A DNA stretch of 6,747 nucleotides from CAZBEA01 sp964519355 (lineage in GTDB: Bacteria; Patescibacteriota; Microgenomatia; Levybacterales; GWA1-39-11), in NCBI GenBank assembly GCA_964519355.1, contig CAZFJW010000059.1:1-6747 (forward strand). The letters are read 5' to 3'. Shown piece after piece: positions 1-5,546 of the stretch. The translations under genes were made by a program, and so were the position numbers. The notes beneath the pieces are model-generated. The model saw nothing but the letters and a program-made list of their open reading frames with translations. It was not told where the DNA came from and did not search any database. The stretch's first letter is position 1. Each line of letters opens with the position of its first letter.

Positions 1-247
1 CATTCTCAGAAAATCGAATATAAGTTCCATCTCTTCTTTTTGTTTCTTTTCGTGCCCTCACCAGCACAACTTTAACCTTATCTCCTTTTTTAAACTGAGA
101 GTTCGGAAGAACTTTTTTAACAGTACACAAGACAATATCACCCAAATAACCAAAAGTTCTTCCAGATCCGCCATAAACATGGATAACCTGTAAGAGCTTG
201 GCTCCTGTATTATCTGCAACTTGCAACATTGTTCGGTGTTGTATCAT
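1..247 (-). CDS. rplN: 50S ribosomal protein L14, partial (C-terminus beyond window)
   Basis: Large-subunit protein L14, which binds 23S rRNA near the subunit interface and contacts L19 and 16S rRNA. Reading the minus strand from an ATG at 247-245 gives 82 residues that run off the left edge; the family is about 122 residues, so roughly two thirds is present. Recognisable L14 features are the MIQ start, the ADNTGAK block at 11-17, GGSGR at 26-30, LGDIVLCTVKK at 35-45, KKGDKVKVVLVRA at 53-65 and a basic TKRRDGTYIRF segment at 69-79. The start lies 2 nt after the rpsQ stop (TAA CT ATG), and a strong GAGGAGGG ribosome binding site sits 9 nt upstream inside the end of rpsQ. It is the last visible gene of the operon; rplX and rplE would be expected next. 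Confidence 0.96.
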   Translation of the reverse strand, partial: MIQHRTMLQVADNTGAKLLQVIHVYGGSGRTFGYLGDIVLCTVKKVLPNSQFKKGDKVKVVLVRARKETKRRDGTYIRFSEN

Positions 248-249
248 AG

Positions 250-495
250 TTATTTACCCTCCTCAGTTTTAGCTATCACTCTAAAAGCTTTGTCCTTACT
301 GATCGGACTTGTTTGCTCAATTTTTACGACATCTCCTTCTTTAAGATCAAATCCATTTGTATCTGCTTTAATTCTTTTAGTAACTGTAATAAATTTCTTA
401 TACAGATGGTGTTGAATTCTCCTCGAAATAGAAACAACGACTGTTTTTGTCATTTTTGTTGATGCAACTGTTCCTGTTAATTGTTTTCTAGCCAT
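250..495 (-). CDS. rpsQ: 30S ribosomal protein S17
   Basis: Primary 16S rRNA-binding protein of the small subunit with an OB fold. The 81-residue product matches the usual bacterial length (about 80-87). Visible family features are LTGTVASTKMTKTVVVSISR near the start (first strands of the barrel), HHLYKKFITVTKRIKAD in the middle, and the EGDVVKIEQTSPISKDKAFRV stretch, where GDVV and the P(I/L)SK element are hallmarks of S17. The ATG at 495-493 follows the rpmC TAG stop by one base, with AAAGGAG 9 nt upstream. The ATG start gives the normal MARKQLTG N-terminus. Nothing unusual is visible. Confidence 0.97.
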   Translation of the reverse strand: MARKQLTGTVASTKMTKTVVVSISRRIQHHLYKKFITVTKRIKADTNGFDLKEGDVVKIEQTSPISKDKAFRVIAKTEEGK

Positions 496-496
496 T

Positions 497-787
497 CTAT
501 TTTTCTCCTTTCACTTCTTTTTCTTTTTTAGTTTTTTTAACATCACTCTTTTTTTCTTCTTTTTTTTCAACAATTTTTGATGTTTGAGGATTTAACCTCA
601 TTTGACCTATAATTGTCAAGTGTCTAGCCACGTTTTTTTTCTTTGTTCGAAGAGCTGCTGAAGCAGTTGATTTTCCAATTTTAATATCATGACTTAATTC
701 AACAATCTCCTTTTTAAGAGTTGCAAGGTCACGAATTAGTTCTTCCATTGTTTTTGTTTTTAGTTCTATTAATTCGTTTTTTTTCAT
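497..787 (-). CDS. rpmC: 50S ribosomal protein L29 with a lysine-rich C-terminal tail
   Basis: L29 is a small two-helix protein of the large subunit near the peptide exit tunnel, next to L23, where it helps form the docking platform for chaperones and the signal recognition particle. Residues 1-70 resemble the family: a long helix LIELKTKTMEELIRDLATLKKEIVELS, then a second with RTKKKNVARHLTIIGQ, the usual R.(I/V)AR.(L/K)T pattern. The product is 96 residues against a typical 60-75. The excess is a tail from about 71 to 96 made almost only of Lys, Glu, Val, Asp and Ser (for example VEKKEEKKSDVKKTKKEKEV), probably disordered. ATG at 787-785 follows the rplP stop by 2 nt; an AAGGAG site lies 11 nt upstream. 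Identity rests on position and helix pattern as well as sequence. Confidence 0.9.
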   Translation of the reverse strand: MKKNELIELKTKTMEELIRDLATLKKEIVELSHDIKIGKSTASAALRTKKKNVARHLTIIGQMRLNPQTSKIVEKKEEKKSDVKKTKKEKEVKGEK

Positions 788-789
788 AA

Positions 790-1206
790 TTAAGCGTGCT
801 CCTTTTTAATAAAACTGCTTCTAATCGGTAATTTATGTGCTGCAAGCCTCATCGCTTCCTTTGCAATATCCAGTGGGACCCCGGTCATTTCAAAAATAAC
901 TCGTCCTGTGTATACTGGTGCAACATAGCCTTCAATTTCACCTTTTCCTCCACCCATTGTTACCTCTGGCGGTTTTTTTGTAATAACTCGATCAGGAAAA
1001 ATTCTTATCCAAATTCTTCCGCCTCTTTTCGTAAACCCAGCCATAGCTCTTCTTGCTGATTCTATTTGACGACTGGATATATTTCCTGAAGTTTCAGCGC
1101 GAAGTCCAAATTCTCCAAAACTAAGCACATTACCACGACTCGCAATCTCTTGTCTTGTCTTTGGTCTAAATGATTTTCTGTATTTTTGTCTTTTTGGTTG
1201 TAACAT
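790..1206 (-). CDS. rplP: 50S ribosomal protein L16
   Basis: L16 binds 23S rRNA near the A-site and the 5S rRNA region of the large subunit and is needed for late assembly. The 138 residues equal the usual length (about 136-144). Features in order are MLQPKRQKYRKSFRP at the start (L16 signature), the FGEFGLRA block at 30-37, SSRQIESARRAM at 44-55, RGGRIWIRIFPD at 61-72, the conserved KKPPEVTMGGGKG loop at 77-89, GRVIFEM at 101-107 and the LAAHKLPI element at 121-128. The ATG at 1206-1204 has AAGGAG 6-7 nt upstream, and this site overlaps the TAA stop of rpsC (TAAGGAG), which favours coupled translation. An ordinary, intact gene. Confidence 0.98.
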   Translation of the reverse strand: MLQPKRQKYRKSFRPKTRQEIASRGNVLSFGEFGLRAETSGNISSRQIESARRAMAGFTKRGGRIWIRIFPDRVITKKPPEVTMGGGKGEIEGYVAPVYTGRVIFEMTGVPLDIAKEAMRLAAHKLPIRSSFIKKEHA

Positions 1207-1215
1207 ATTTTCTCC

Positions 1216-1854
1216 TTATGGCCGATTTATCCAAACTTTTACACCAATGTATCCACTTTTTGTTAAAGATGGCACTGATGCATAATCTATATTTTCTCGA
1301 ATTGATGACAAAGTTACTTTTCCTTGCTGAGCCCGTTCTCTTCTCCCAATTTCTGCTCCGTTAATTCTTCCTGCAAGCACTATTCTTACTCCCTTGGCAC
1401 CACTAGACATAACACGCTCTAAAGATTGTCTAAGAACCCTTTTATACGGCATTCTTCGTGCCAAAAGATCTGCAGCATTCAGAGCAACAAGGTATGCACT
1501 TAAATTAGGTTGTTTAATAGGCTCTACTTTAAGATCAACTTTTAATGATTTGTCTGCACCAAGTAAGTTAAGGGTGTGAAGAATATCTTTTTTCAATACT
1601 TCAAGTCCAGAGCCGCCCCTTCCGATTACAATACCTGGGCGCACAACAAAAATTGTAATTTTCATCGTACTTAAAGACCTTTCAATGGTGACATCGCCAA
1701 CGCCAGCTTGTGCAAGTCTGCTAAAGAGCATTTCCCTAAGCTTTATATCTTGCAAAACAGTAGATGCATAATTTTTCTTAGAGTAATACCCAATACTCTT
1801 AAATTCATGATGAATACCAAGTCTTAGTGCAATTGGATTAACTTTTTGTCCCAT
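1216..1854 (-). CDS. rpsC: 30S ribosomal protein S3
   Basis: S3 sits at the mRNA entry tunnel of the small subunit and, with S4 and S5, contributes to mRNA helicase activity. The 212-residue product starts with the family signature MGQKVNPIALRLGI. A type-2 KH domain follows, with its GxxG loop visible as GRGG at 78-81 (VIGRGGSGLEVL). The C-terminal domain has LLARRMPYKRVLRQ at 130-143, equivalent to the basic helix facing mRNA, then GAKGVRIVLAGRINGAEIGRRE at 152-173 and GYIGVKVWI near the end. It is slightly shorter than E. coli S3 (233), stopping just after VWINRP, as many bacterial versions do. The start overlaps the rplV stop by one base (TAATG), with AAGGAGG 10 nt upstream. Confidence 0.98.
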   Translation of the reverse strand: MGQKVNPIALRLGIHHEFKSIGYYSKKNYASTVLQDIKLREMLFSRLAQAGVGDVTIERSLSTMKITIFVVRPGIVIGRGGSGLEVLKKDILHTLNLLGADKSLKVDLKVEPIKQPNLSAYLVALNAADLLARRMPYKRVLRQSLERVMSSGAKGVRIVLAGRINGAEIGRRERAQQGKVTLSSIRENIDYASVPSLTKSGYIGVKVWINRP

Positions 1855-2204
1855 TATTTGGTTTCCTCCTTCTTTTTACTTGCAACAACTACTTTTATAT
1901 TGCTCGTTCTTTTTTGATAAGGACGAATTCTTCCGCGAGCTGCATAATGATATCTTTTATATTTTATGCCTTCATTCACCATAATTTCTTTAATTACTAA
2001 GTCTCCCTTGCCTTCTTTTCCGTTATGAACTGCGTTGGCAATAGCAGAATCAAGTACTTTTTTAAGTGGCAATGCAGCTCTTTTATGAAGCAGGGTTAAT
2101 TGAGAAAGTGCATGCGCCACAGTAAGCCCCCTGACTGAGTCAGCAACAAGTCTTGCCTTTCGGGGCGTAACTTTAATATTTTGTCCAAGTGCTTTGTATT
2201 CCAT
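1854..2204 (-). CDS. rplV: 50S ribosomal protein L22
   Basis: L22 spans the large subunit, and its beta-hairpin lines the peptide exit tunnel. I start it at the ATG at 2204-2202, giving 116 residues beginning MEYKALGQNIKVTPRKARLVAD, the standard L22 N-terminus. An upstream in-frame TTG at 2225 would add seven residues (QININI-like) that the family lacks. Other features are LTLLHKRAALPLKKVLDSAIANA at 37-59, the DLVIKEIMVNEG segment at 68-79, and the tunnel hairpin with GRIRPYQKRTSNI at 91-103, ending in a short basic tail. No good Shine-Dalgarno sequence precedes either start. The 31-nt gap after rpsS is the largest inside the operon, and the RNA there is very AU-rich, which may allow initiation without one. 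Confidence 0.95.
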   Translation of the reverse strand: MEYKALGQNIKVTPRKARLVADSVRGLTVAHALSQLTLLHKRAALPLKKVLDSAIANAVHNGKEGKGDLVIKEIMVNEGIKYKRYHYAARGRIRPYQKRTSNIKVVVASKKKEETK

Positions 2205-2235
2205 AATGTTTATATTTATCTGCAAAATTTTTAAA

Positions 2236-2517
2236 CTATGTCTTAGATATTTCTCTCGCTACAATTTTTCCATGTCCTCTAAATACTCGTGTCGGAGCAA
2301 ATTCTCCAAGCCTGTGTCCTACCATTGATTCAACTATGCGAACACTTATGAAGTTTTTTCCGTTATAGATGCCGAAAGTATGACCCACAAATTCAGGTGG
2401 AATCTGACATCTTCTAATCCATGTCTTTATTTCACCCTTATCGGCTGTTTCTTTTTGTTTTAAGACTTTTTTTAGAAGTCTTTCGTCAATATATGGTCCT
2501 TTTTTTGCTGATCTCAT
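2236..2517 (-). CDS. rpsS: 30S ribosomal protein S19
   Basis: S19 lies in the head of the small subunit, forms a complex with S13 and contacts 16S rRNA. At 93 residues it has the normal length. Signatures visible are MRSAKKGPYIDERLLKKV at 1-18, TWIRRCQIPPEFVGHTFGIYNGK at 32-54, with the family's R(R/S)..I.P.FVG.T..(I/V)(Y/H)NGK pattern, SMVGHRLGEFAPTR at 64-77 and GHGK at 81-84. The ATG at 2517-2515 overlaps the rplB stop (ATGA), so translation is probably coupled; only a weak purine stretch (AAAGGG) lies upstream. Confidence 0.98.
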   Translation of the reverse strand: MRSAKKGPYIDERLLKKVLKQKETADKGEIKTWIRRCQIPPEFVGHTFGIYNGKNFISVRIVESMVGHRLGEFAPTRVFRGHGKIVAREISKT

Positions 2518-3266
2518 TTCTGTTTACCCTTTCTGCTCTTTACAATAAATTTGTTCGAATATTTCTTTTTATTTCGTGTGTTTCCAACGGCAGGGCGTCC
2601 TGTAAATGTCTTTGGATATTTCAAACCAATAGGACTTCTTCCTTCTCCTCCTCCGTGTGGATGAGAATTCGGACTCATGGCTACACCTCGAACAGTTGGT
2701 CTTATTCCTAGATGTCGTGATCTACCGGCTTTTCCGACAATCCTATCTTTCCAGGTTATATTCCCAAGCTGGCCAATTGTAGCATAATTTTGTGCGTGAA
2801 TCCTTCGCACTTCGCCGCTTGGCATTTTCAAATGTACAAATTCTCCCTCTCTTGCTTGAATGAGCGCTTGGCCTCCTGCAGATCTAACAATTTGACCGCC
2901 TTTGCCTCTGGTAATTTCTATATTGTGGACTGGAGTCCCAACAGGAATTCCGCCAAGCGGAAGAGCATTTCCAACCACGACTTCGCTTTTTTCGCCAGAC
3001 ATGATGTTTGTACCAACTTCCATACCATTTGGCGCTAAGATGTATCTTTTCTCACCATCGATATATTGAACGAGTGCTATGTCGACTGAGCGATTTGGAT
3101 CGTATTGAATTGAAATAACTTTCGCTGGAACACCCATTTTGTCTCTTTTAAAGTCGATAATTCTATAATATCTTTTGTGTCTTCCACCCTGGTGCCTTGT
3201 AACCACGCTCCCTGACATGTCACGCCCAGAATTCTTTTTTAATATAATGTGTAATTTTTTAGCCAT
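2514..3266 (-). CDS. rplB: 50S ribosomal protein L2, short N-terminus
   Basis: L2 is a primary 23S rRNA-binding protein needed for subunit association and peptidyl-transferase activity. The core is complete: SGSVVTRHQGGRHKRYYRIIDFKRDK at 18-43 (RNA-binding domain), YDPNRSVDIALV at 55-66, GEKRYILAP at 71-79, the IPVGTPVHNIE block at 107-117, GKGGQIVRSAG at 121-131, and the near-invariant SHPHGGGEGR at 201-210, which holds the histidine (202 or 204) linked to the peptidyl-transferase centre. The product has 250 residues against about 273-280. Nearly all of the difference is at the N-terminus: the PTSPGRR-type segment and what follows are absent, and the protein opens MAKKLHIILKKNSGRD, joining the family about 25-30 residues in. 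The rplW stop is only 2 nt upstream, so no longer start is available. The ribosome binding site is weak. Confidence 0.97.
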   Translation of the reverse strand: MAKKLHIILKKNSGRDMSGSVVTRHQGGRHKRYYRIIDFKRDKMGVPAKVISIQYDPNRSVDIALVQYIDGEKRYILAPNGMEVGTNIMSGEKSEVVVGNALPLGGIPVGTPVHNIEITRGKGGQIVRSAGGQALIQAREGEFVHLKMPSGEVRRIHAQNYATIGQLGNITWKDRIVGKAGRSRHLGIRPTVRGVAMSPNSHPHGGGEGRSPIGLKYPKTFTGRPAVGNTRNKKKYSNKFIVKSRKGKQK

Positions 3267-3268
3267 AA

Positions 3269-3568
3269 TTATTCTTTTTTATCTTCAAATATCTCAATTT
3301 TTTGACCTTTTTTTAAAGTTACCCTCGCTTTTTTGTCTTTAAATGTTTTAACATTTCTCCCTTTTCGAGTAGCTTTTACAACTGAACCTTTGGTTGTGTT
3401 TGTTGCAACAGCAATCACATTAACTTTGTATAAGTCTTCAATAGCAGCCTTTATTTGACTTTTATTTACATTATTTCTAACAAGAAATGTAAATTTACCA
3501 AGACCTGCATCTCTTATCGATTTTTCTGTAAAGATAGGCTTAAGAATGATATCTGAATTTATATTCAT
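3269..3568 (-). CDS. rplW: 50S ribosomal protein L23
   Basis: L23 surrounds the peptide exit and is the main docking point for trigger factor and SRP. The 99-residue product has the family length. Visible features are DIILKPIFTEKSIRDAG at 6-22 (the (I/L).(R/K)P..TEKS motif), KFTFLVRNNVNKSQIKAAIEDLYKVNVIAVAT at 25-56, the classic N..(K/S).(Q/E)IK.A.E..(F/Y).V.V..V segment, a basic loop with TRKGRNVKTFKDKKARVTLKKG at 67-88, and an IEIFE C-terminus. The start overlaps the rplD stop by 4 nt (ATGA), with AAGGAG 11 nt before the ATG. Confidence 0.97.
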   Translation of the reverse strand: MNINSDIILKPIFTEKSIRDAGLGKFTFLVRNNVNKSQIKAAIEDLYKVNVIAVATNTTKGSVVKATRKGRNVKTFKDKKARVTLKKGQKIEIFEDKKE

Positions 3569-4329
3569 ATTTTTCTTTTCTCCTTAGTGTATTCAATGTC
3601 ACCTACGGCATCTTTCAAGAAAATAATATGTTTGTGTTCGATAACTCTGTATGTTGAGAGATCTTGAACTCGCTCTACAATCATGCCATCAATATTACGA
3701 CCTGATCTGAAAAGTTTAGCGTTCGTCTTATCAAGAACCACCAGTACTCGATTAGCTTTACCTTTTTTGTTAATCAATGCCAAGTCTTTAAGCATTCCTG
3801 AAAATGTTTTTGTTTTATTTGTAAGTCCTTCAGGATCAACAAAAACAATTTTATTTTCTTTGTATTGAGCACTTAATGCGCTAAAAAGGGCTGCTTTTTT
3901 CATTTTGCGAGGTAAATCCAATGAAAAATCACGAGTTCTTGGACCATGGGTAATTCCTCCTCCGACAAAAATTGGACCAGTAATGTTTCCATGTCGTGCT
4001 CTTCCCGTACCCTTTTGTCTCCAAACCTTCTTTCTTGAACCGGCTACTTCACTTCGAGTTTTTGTGTGAGCATTTCCAGATCTTTGATTCGCCAAATATA
4101 CGCGAACTGCCTGAGCAATAAGTGATCTGTTAACTTTTGCCCCAAAAATCGTTTCTGGAAGCGTTACAGATCCTTTTTTAACACCTTTTATAGATATAAT
4201 TTCTGCGTTCATACTTACTTTAGCTGCTTTTACAGTTTTTTTCACTGGAGCTACCGCTTTCACAACTTTCACAGCAGCTTTTTTAGGTGCTGTTTTTTTT
4301 ATTTCCTTTTTAACTACTTTGTCTGCCAT
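3565..4329 (-). CDS. rplD: 50S ribosomal protein L4 with a basic N-terminal extension
   Basis: L4 binds 23S rRNA and sends a long loop into the exit tunnel; in some bacteria it also represses its own operon. The core begins near Met40 (MNAEIISIKG) and contains LIAQAVRVYLANQRSGNAHTKTRSEV at about 70-95, the GSRKKVWRQKGTGRARHG tunnel loop just after it, GPIFVGGGITHGPR, then KMKKAALFSALSA and the Rossmann-like C-terminal half. The product has 254 residues against about 205-210. The surplus is a 39-residue leader with 13 Lys and only two acidic residues, with KK..PKKAAVKVVK-type histone-H1-like composition. The ATG at 4329 follows the rplC stop by 2 nt; AGAAG lies 10 nt upstream and GGAGGA 21 nt upstream. 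Met40 (4212-4210) is an alternative start, but it lacks a clear site and would leave a 117-nt gap in a compact operon. Confidence 0.96.
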   Translation of the reverse strand: MADKVVKKEIKKTAPKKAAVKVVKAVAPVKKTVKAAKVSMNAEIISIKGVKKGSVTLPETIFGAKVNRSLIAQAVRVYLANQRSGNAHTKTRSEVAGSRKKVWRQKGTGRARHGNITGPIFVGGGITHGPRTRDFSLDLPRKMKKAALFSALSAQYKENKIVFVDPEGLTNKTKTFSGMLKDLALINKKGKANRVLVVLDKTNAKLFRSGRNIDGMIVERVQDLSTYRVIEHKHIIFLKDAVGDIEYTKEKRKI

Positions 4330-4331
4330 AT

Positions 4332-5294
4332 TTATTTAGCTTCTGGGGCTTCCTCCTTTTCTTTTGTTTCTTCCTTTGGTTCATCTGAAGTCGATTCTTC
4401 AACTGCGGTCTCGGCTGCTGATTCAACTTTTTGACTATCATCACGTGCGTCTTCTGCTGTTTCTTCTGAGGCTATTGCCTCATTTTTTTCAGAAACTTCT
4501 GCTTTTTCTTCCACAACTGAGACTTCCTCTTTTACTGCAGCCTCAGCCTCAACTGCAGAATCTACAGAATCTTCAGTAACAACCACAGCCTCAGTTACTT
4601 CGACTGGAACAGCATCTGCAAGAACTTCTTCTTCGCTGGATGCTTTAAACAATGGTTTAAATTTTTTCTTAGCACCGGTTTTGAGAATTGTAACAAGAGA
4701 ACCTTTTGGCCCTGGAATAAGACCTATTATGGATAATATTCCATCTTCTAAATTAATCACTTGAAGGTTCTTGATTGAAACCGTTTCATTACCCATTCTT
4801 CCTGACATTCTTTTCCCTTTGTAAACTCTCCCAGGGGTTGTGGACTGACCACTTGATCCAGGAGCACGATGCCTATCTGATTGACCGTGAGTTTTAGGCC
4901 CACCTTTAAAGTTATATCGTTTTACAACACCAGCATAACCTTTACCTTTAGAAATTCCAGTTACTCGAACAACATCACCTGCGGCTAAAACTTCTTCTGG
5001 GTTGATTTCTGATCCTAGTTCTAGTGATGATTCTTTTGTGGTTCGTATTTCTTTGAGGTAGCGAGGTGTGGTTTTGAGGTTTGCTTTTTTGAAGTGTCCT
5101 TGAAGCGGTTTGGTTACTTTCTTCTTTGATCCGACTCCAATTTGTACAGAATTATATCCATGCTTATCTACATTTTTTATCTGGACGACGACGGGCTTTT
5201 CAAGCCTAACAAGAGACAATGGAACGCGAGTTCCATCTTCTAAAAATCCCTGTTCCTGTCCAATTTTAATTCCTATTAATCCTGGTATGTCCAT
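4332..5294 (-). CDS. rplC: 50S ribosomal protein L3 with a ~100-residue acidic C-terminal tail
   Basis: L3 is an early-assembling 23S rRNA-binding protein that reaches the peptidyl-transferase centre. I place the start at the ATG at 5294-5292 (MDIPGLIGIKIGQEQGF), matching the family's GL.G.K.GM opening. A TTG at 5318 would add eight residues but lies in the T-run of an upstream terminator. The core covers residues 1 to about 216: FLEDGTRVPLSLV at 17-29, VTGISKGKGYAGVVKRYNF at 111-129, THGQSDRHRAPGSSGQSTTPGRVYKGKRMSGRMGNE across 135-170 (the L3 signature), and GPKGSLVTI near 195-203. From about 218 to 320 is a tail of Glu, Ala, Val, Ser and Thr with about 36 acidic and 10 basic residues, probably disordered. 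L3 is normally about 205-215 residues. No Shine-Dalgarno sequence lies in the 22 nt between the terminator and the start. Confidence 0.96.
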   Translation of the reverse strand: MDIPGLIGIKIGQEQGFLEDGTRVPLSLVRLEKPVVVQIKNVDKHGYNSVQIGVGSKKKVTKPLQGHFKKANLKTTPRYLKEIRTTKESSLELGSEINPEEVLAAGDVVRVTGISKGKGYAGVVKRYNFKGGPKTHGQSDRHRAPGSSGQSTTPGRVYKGKRMSGRMGNETVSIKNLQVINLEDGILSIIGLIPGPKGSLVTILKTGAKKKFKPLFKASSEEEVLADAVPVEVTEAVVVTEDSVDSAVEAEAAVKEEVSVVEEKAEVSEKNEAIASEETAEDARDDSQKVESAAETAVEESTSDEPKEETKEKEEAPEAK

Positions 5295-5409
5295 ATGATT
5301 TACGTGTGTTTGGCACAAAAAAAGCGACTACATAGAGTCGCTTTAAAGATTTCTCTTTGGATGCTCTACGTAGCAATTGATTCCGCCATAACTACACGCA
5401 TAAACAAGT
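5295..5409 (-). promoter_or_regulatory. Predicted rplC leader RNA with attenuator fold
   Basis: About 115 nt of untranslated RNA between the predicted transcription start (near 5409) and the rplC ATG. Seen directly: the segment at 5374-5364 (GCTACGTAGAG) can pair over 11 bp, with two G-U pairs, with 5337-5327 (CTCTATGTAGT). The latter is the loop plus the top of both arms of the terminator hairpin at 5317-5344. Between them, AAAGA/TCTTT closes a GAAA tetraloop (5358-5345). These alternatives suggest that folding or a bound protein decides whether RNA polymerase stops. Regulation of S10-type operons by a ribosomal protein binding its leader is known in other bacteria (L4 in E. coli); that this leader works so is inferred. 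Confidence 0.6.
5317..5344 (-). terminator. Intrinsic terminator/attenuator just upstream of rplC
   Basis: On the minus strand AAAGCGACT (5344-5336) and AGTCGCTTT (5329-5321) form a perfect 9-bp stem with a 6-nt loop (CTATGT), continuing into a run of seven T (5323-5317). The T-run exists only in the minus direction, so it acts on transcripts heading into rplC. It lies downstream of the predicted promoter and 22 nt before the rplC start, which is the position of an attenuator rather than an end-of-gene terminator. Confidence 0.8.
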
Positions 5410-5416
5410 GAGAATT

Positions 5417-5445
5417 ATTATATACATTTACCCTCACAATTGCAA
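5417..5445 (-). promoter_or_regulatory. Sigma70-type promoter for the rplC operon
   Basis: On the minus strand a TTGCAA -35 box (5445-5440, 4 of 6 consensus bases) is followed after exactly 17 nt by a perfect TATAAT -10 box (5422-5417). The predicted start is an A near 5409. The DNA upstream is extremely AT-rich (about 5447-5500), as in UP elements of strong ribosomal promoters. A promoter is needed here because rpsJ is cut off from rplC by an oppositely oriented gene. Confidence 0.75.
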
Positions 5446-5488
5446 GGATAAAAGCTCTTTAATATGTATAAATGAAGAAAAATTAATT

Positions 5489-5524
5489 AAAAATAGTTCG
5501 TTTTTTCAAACGGTACTACTTTTT
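5489..5524 (-). terminator. Weak candidate terminator after the DUF378 gene
   Basis: Downstream of the DUF378 stop, GTTTG (5511-5507) can pair with CGAAC (5500-5496) around an A6 loop, flanked by AAAAA upstream and a TTTTT run at 5493-5489. The stem is short and contains a T-G pair, so termination would be inefficient. It would separate the small gene from the rplC promoter. Confidence 0.35.
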
Positions 5525-5546
5525 AGTTTTTTAAAGTTAAAAAAAC

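Noticed and set aside
2205..2225. TTG start at 2225 for L22
   Set aside because: It adds a non-conserved, Asn/Ile-rich heptapeptide; the ATG at 2204 gives the standard L22 N-terminus.
3190..3266. Frameshift as the cause of the short L2
   Set aside because: rplW is full length and ends 2 nt before the L2 ATG, leaving no remnant of the missing L2 segment in another frame.
2514..3568. Alternative code with TGA read as glycine (Gracilibacteria/SR1 type)
   Set aside because: TGA ends both rplD and rplB within ATGA overlaps exactly where family lengths require a stop, so the standard bacterial code applies.
4364..4579. Plus-strand leucine/glutamine-rich open frame opposite the L3 tail
   Set aside because: It is the antisense shadow of Glu/Ala/Ser-rich codons in rplC, with no start context or recognisable domain.
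4332..4643. Tandem repeats in the L3 tail
   Set aside because: Composition is biased (Glu, Ala, Val), but no fixed repeat unit recurs at DNA or protein level.
5295..5318. TTG start at 5318 giving L3 eight extra residues
   Set aside because: The TTG lies in the T-run of the terminator, has no ribosome binding site, and the extra residues are not L3-like; the ATG at 5294 fits the family.
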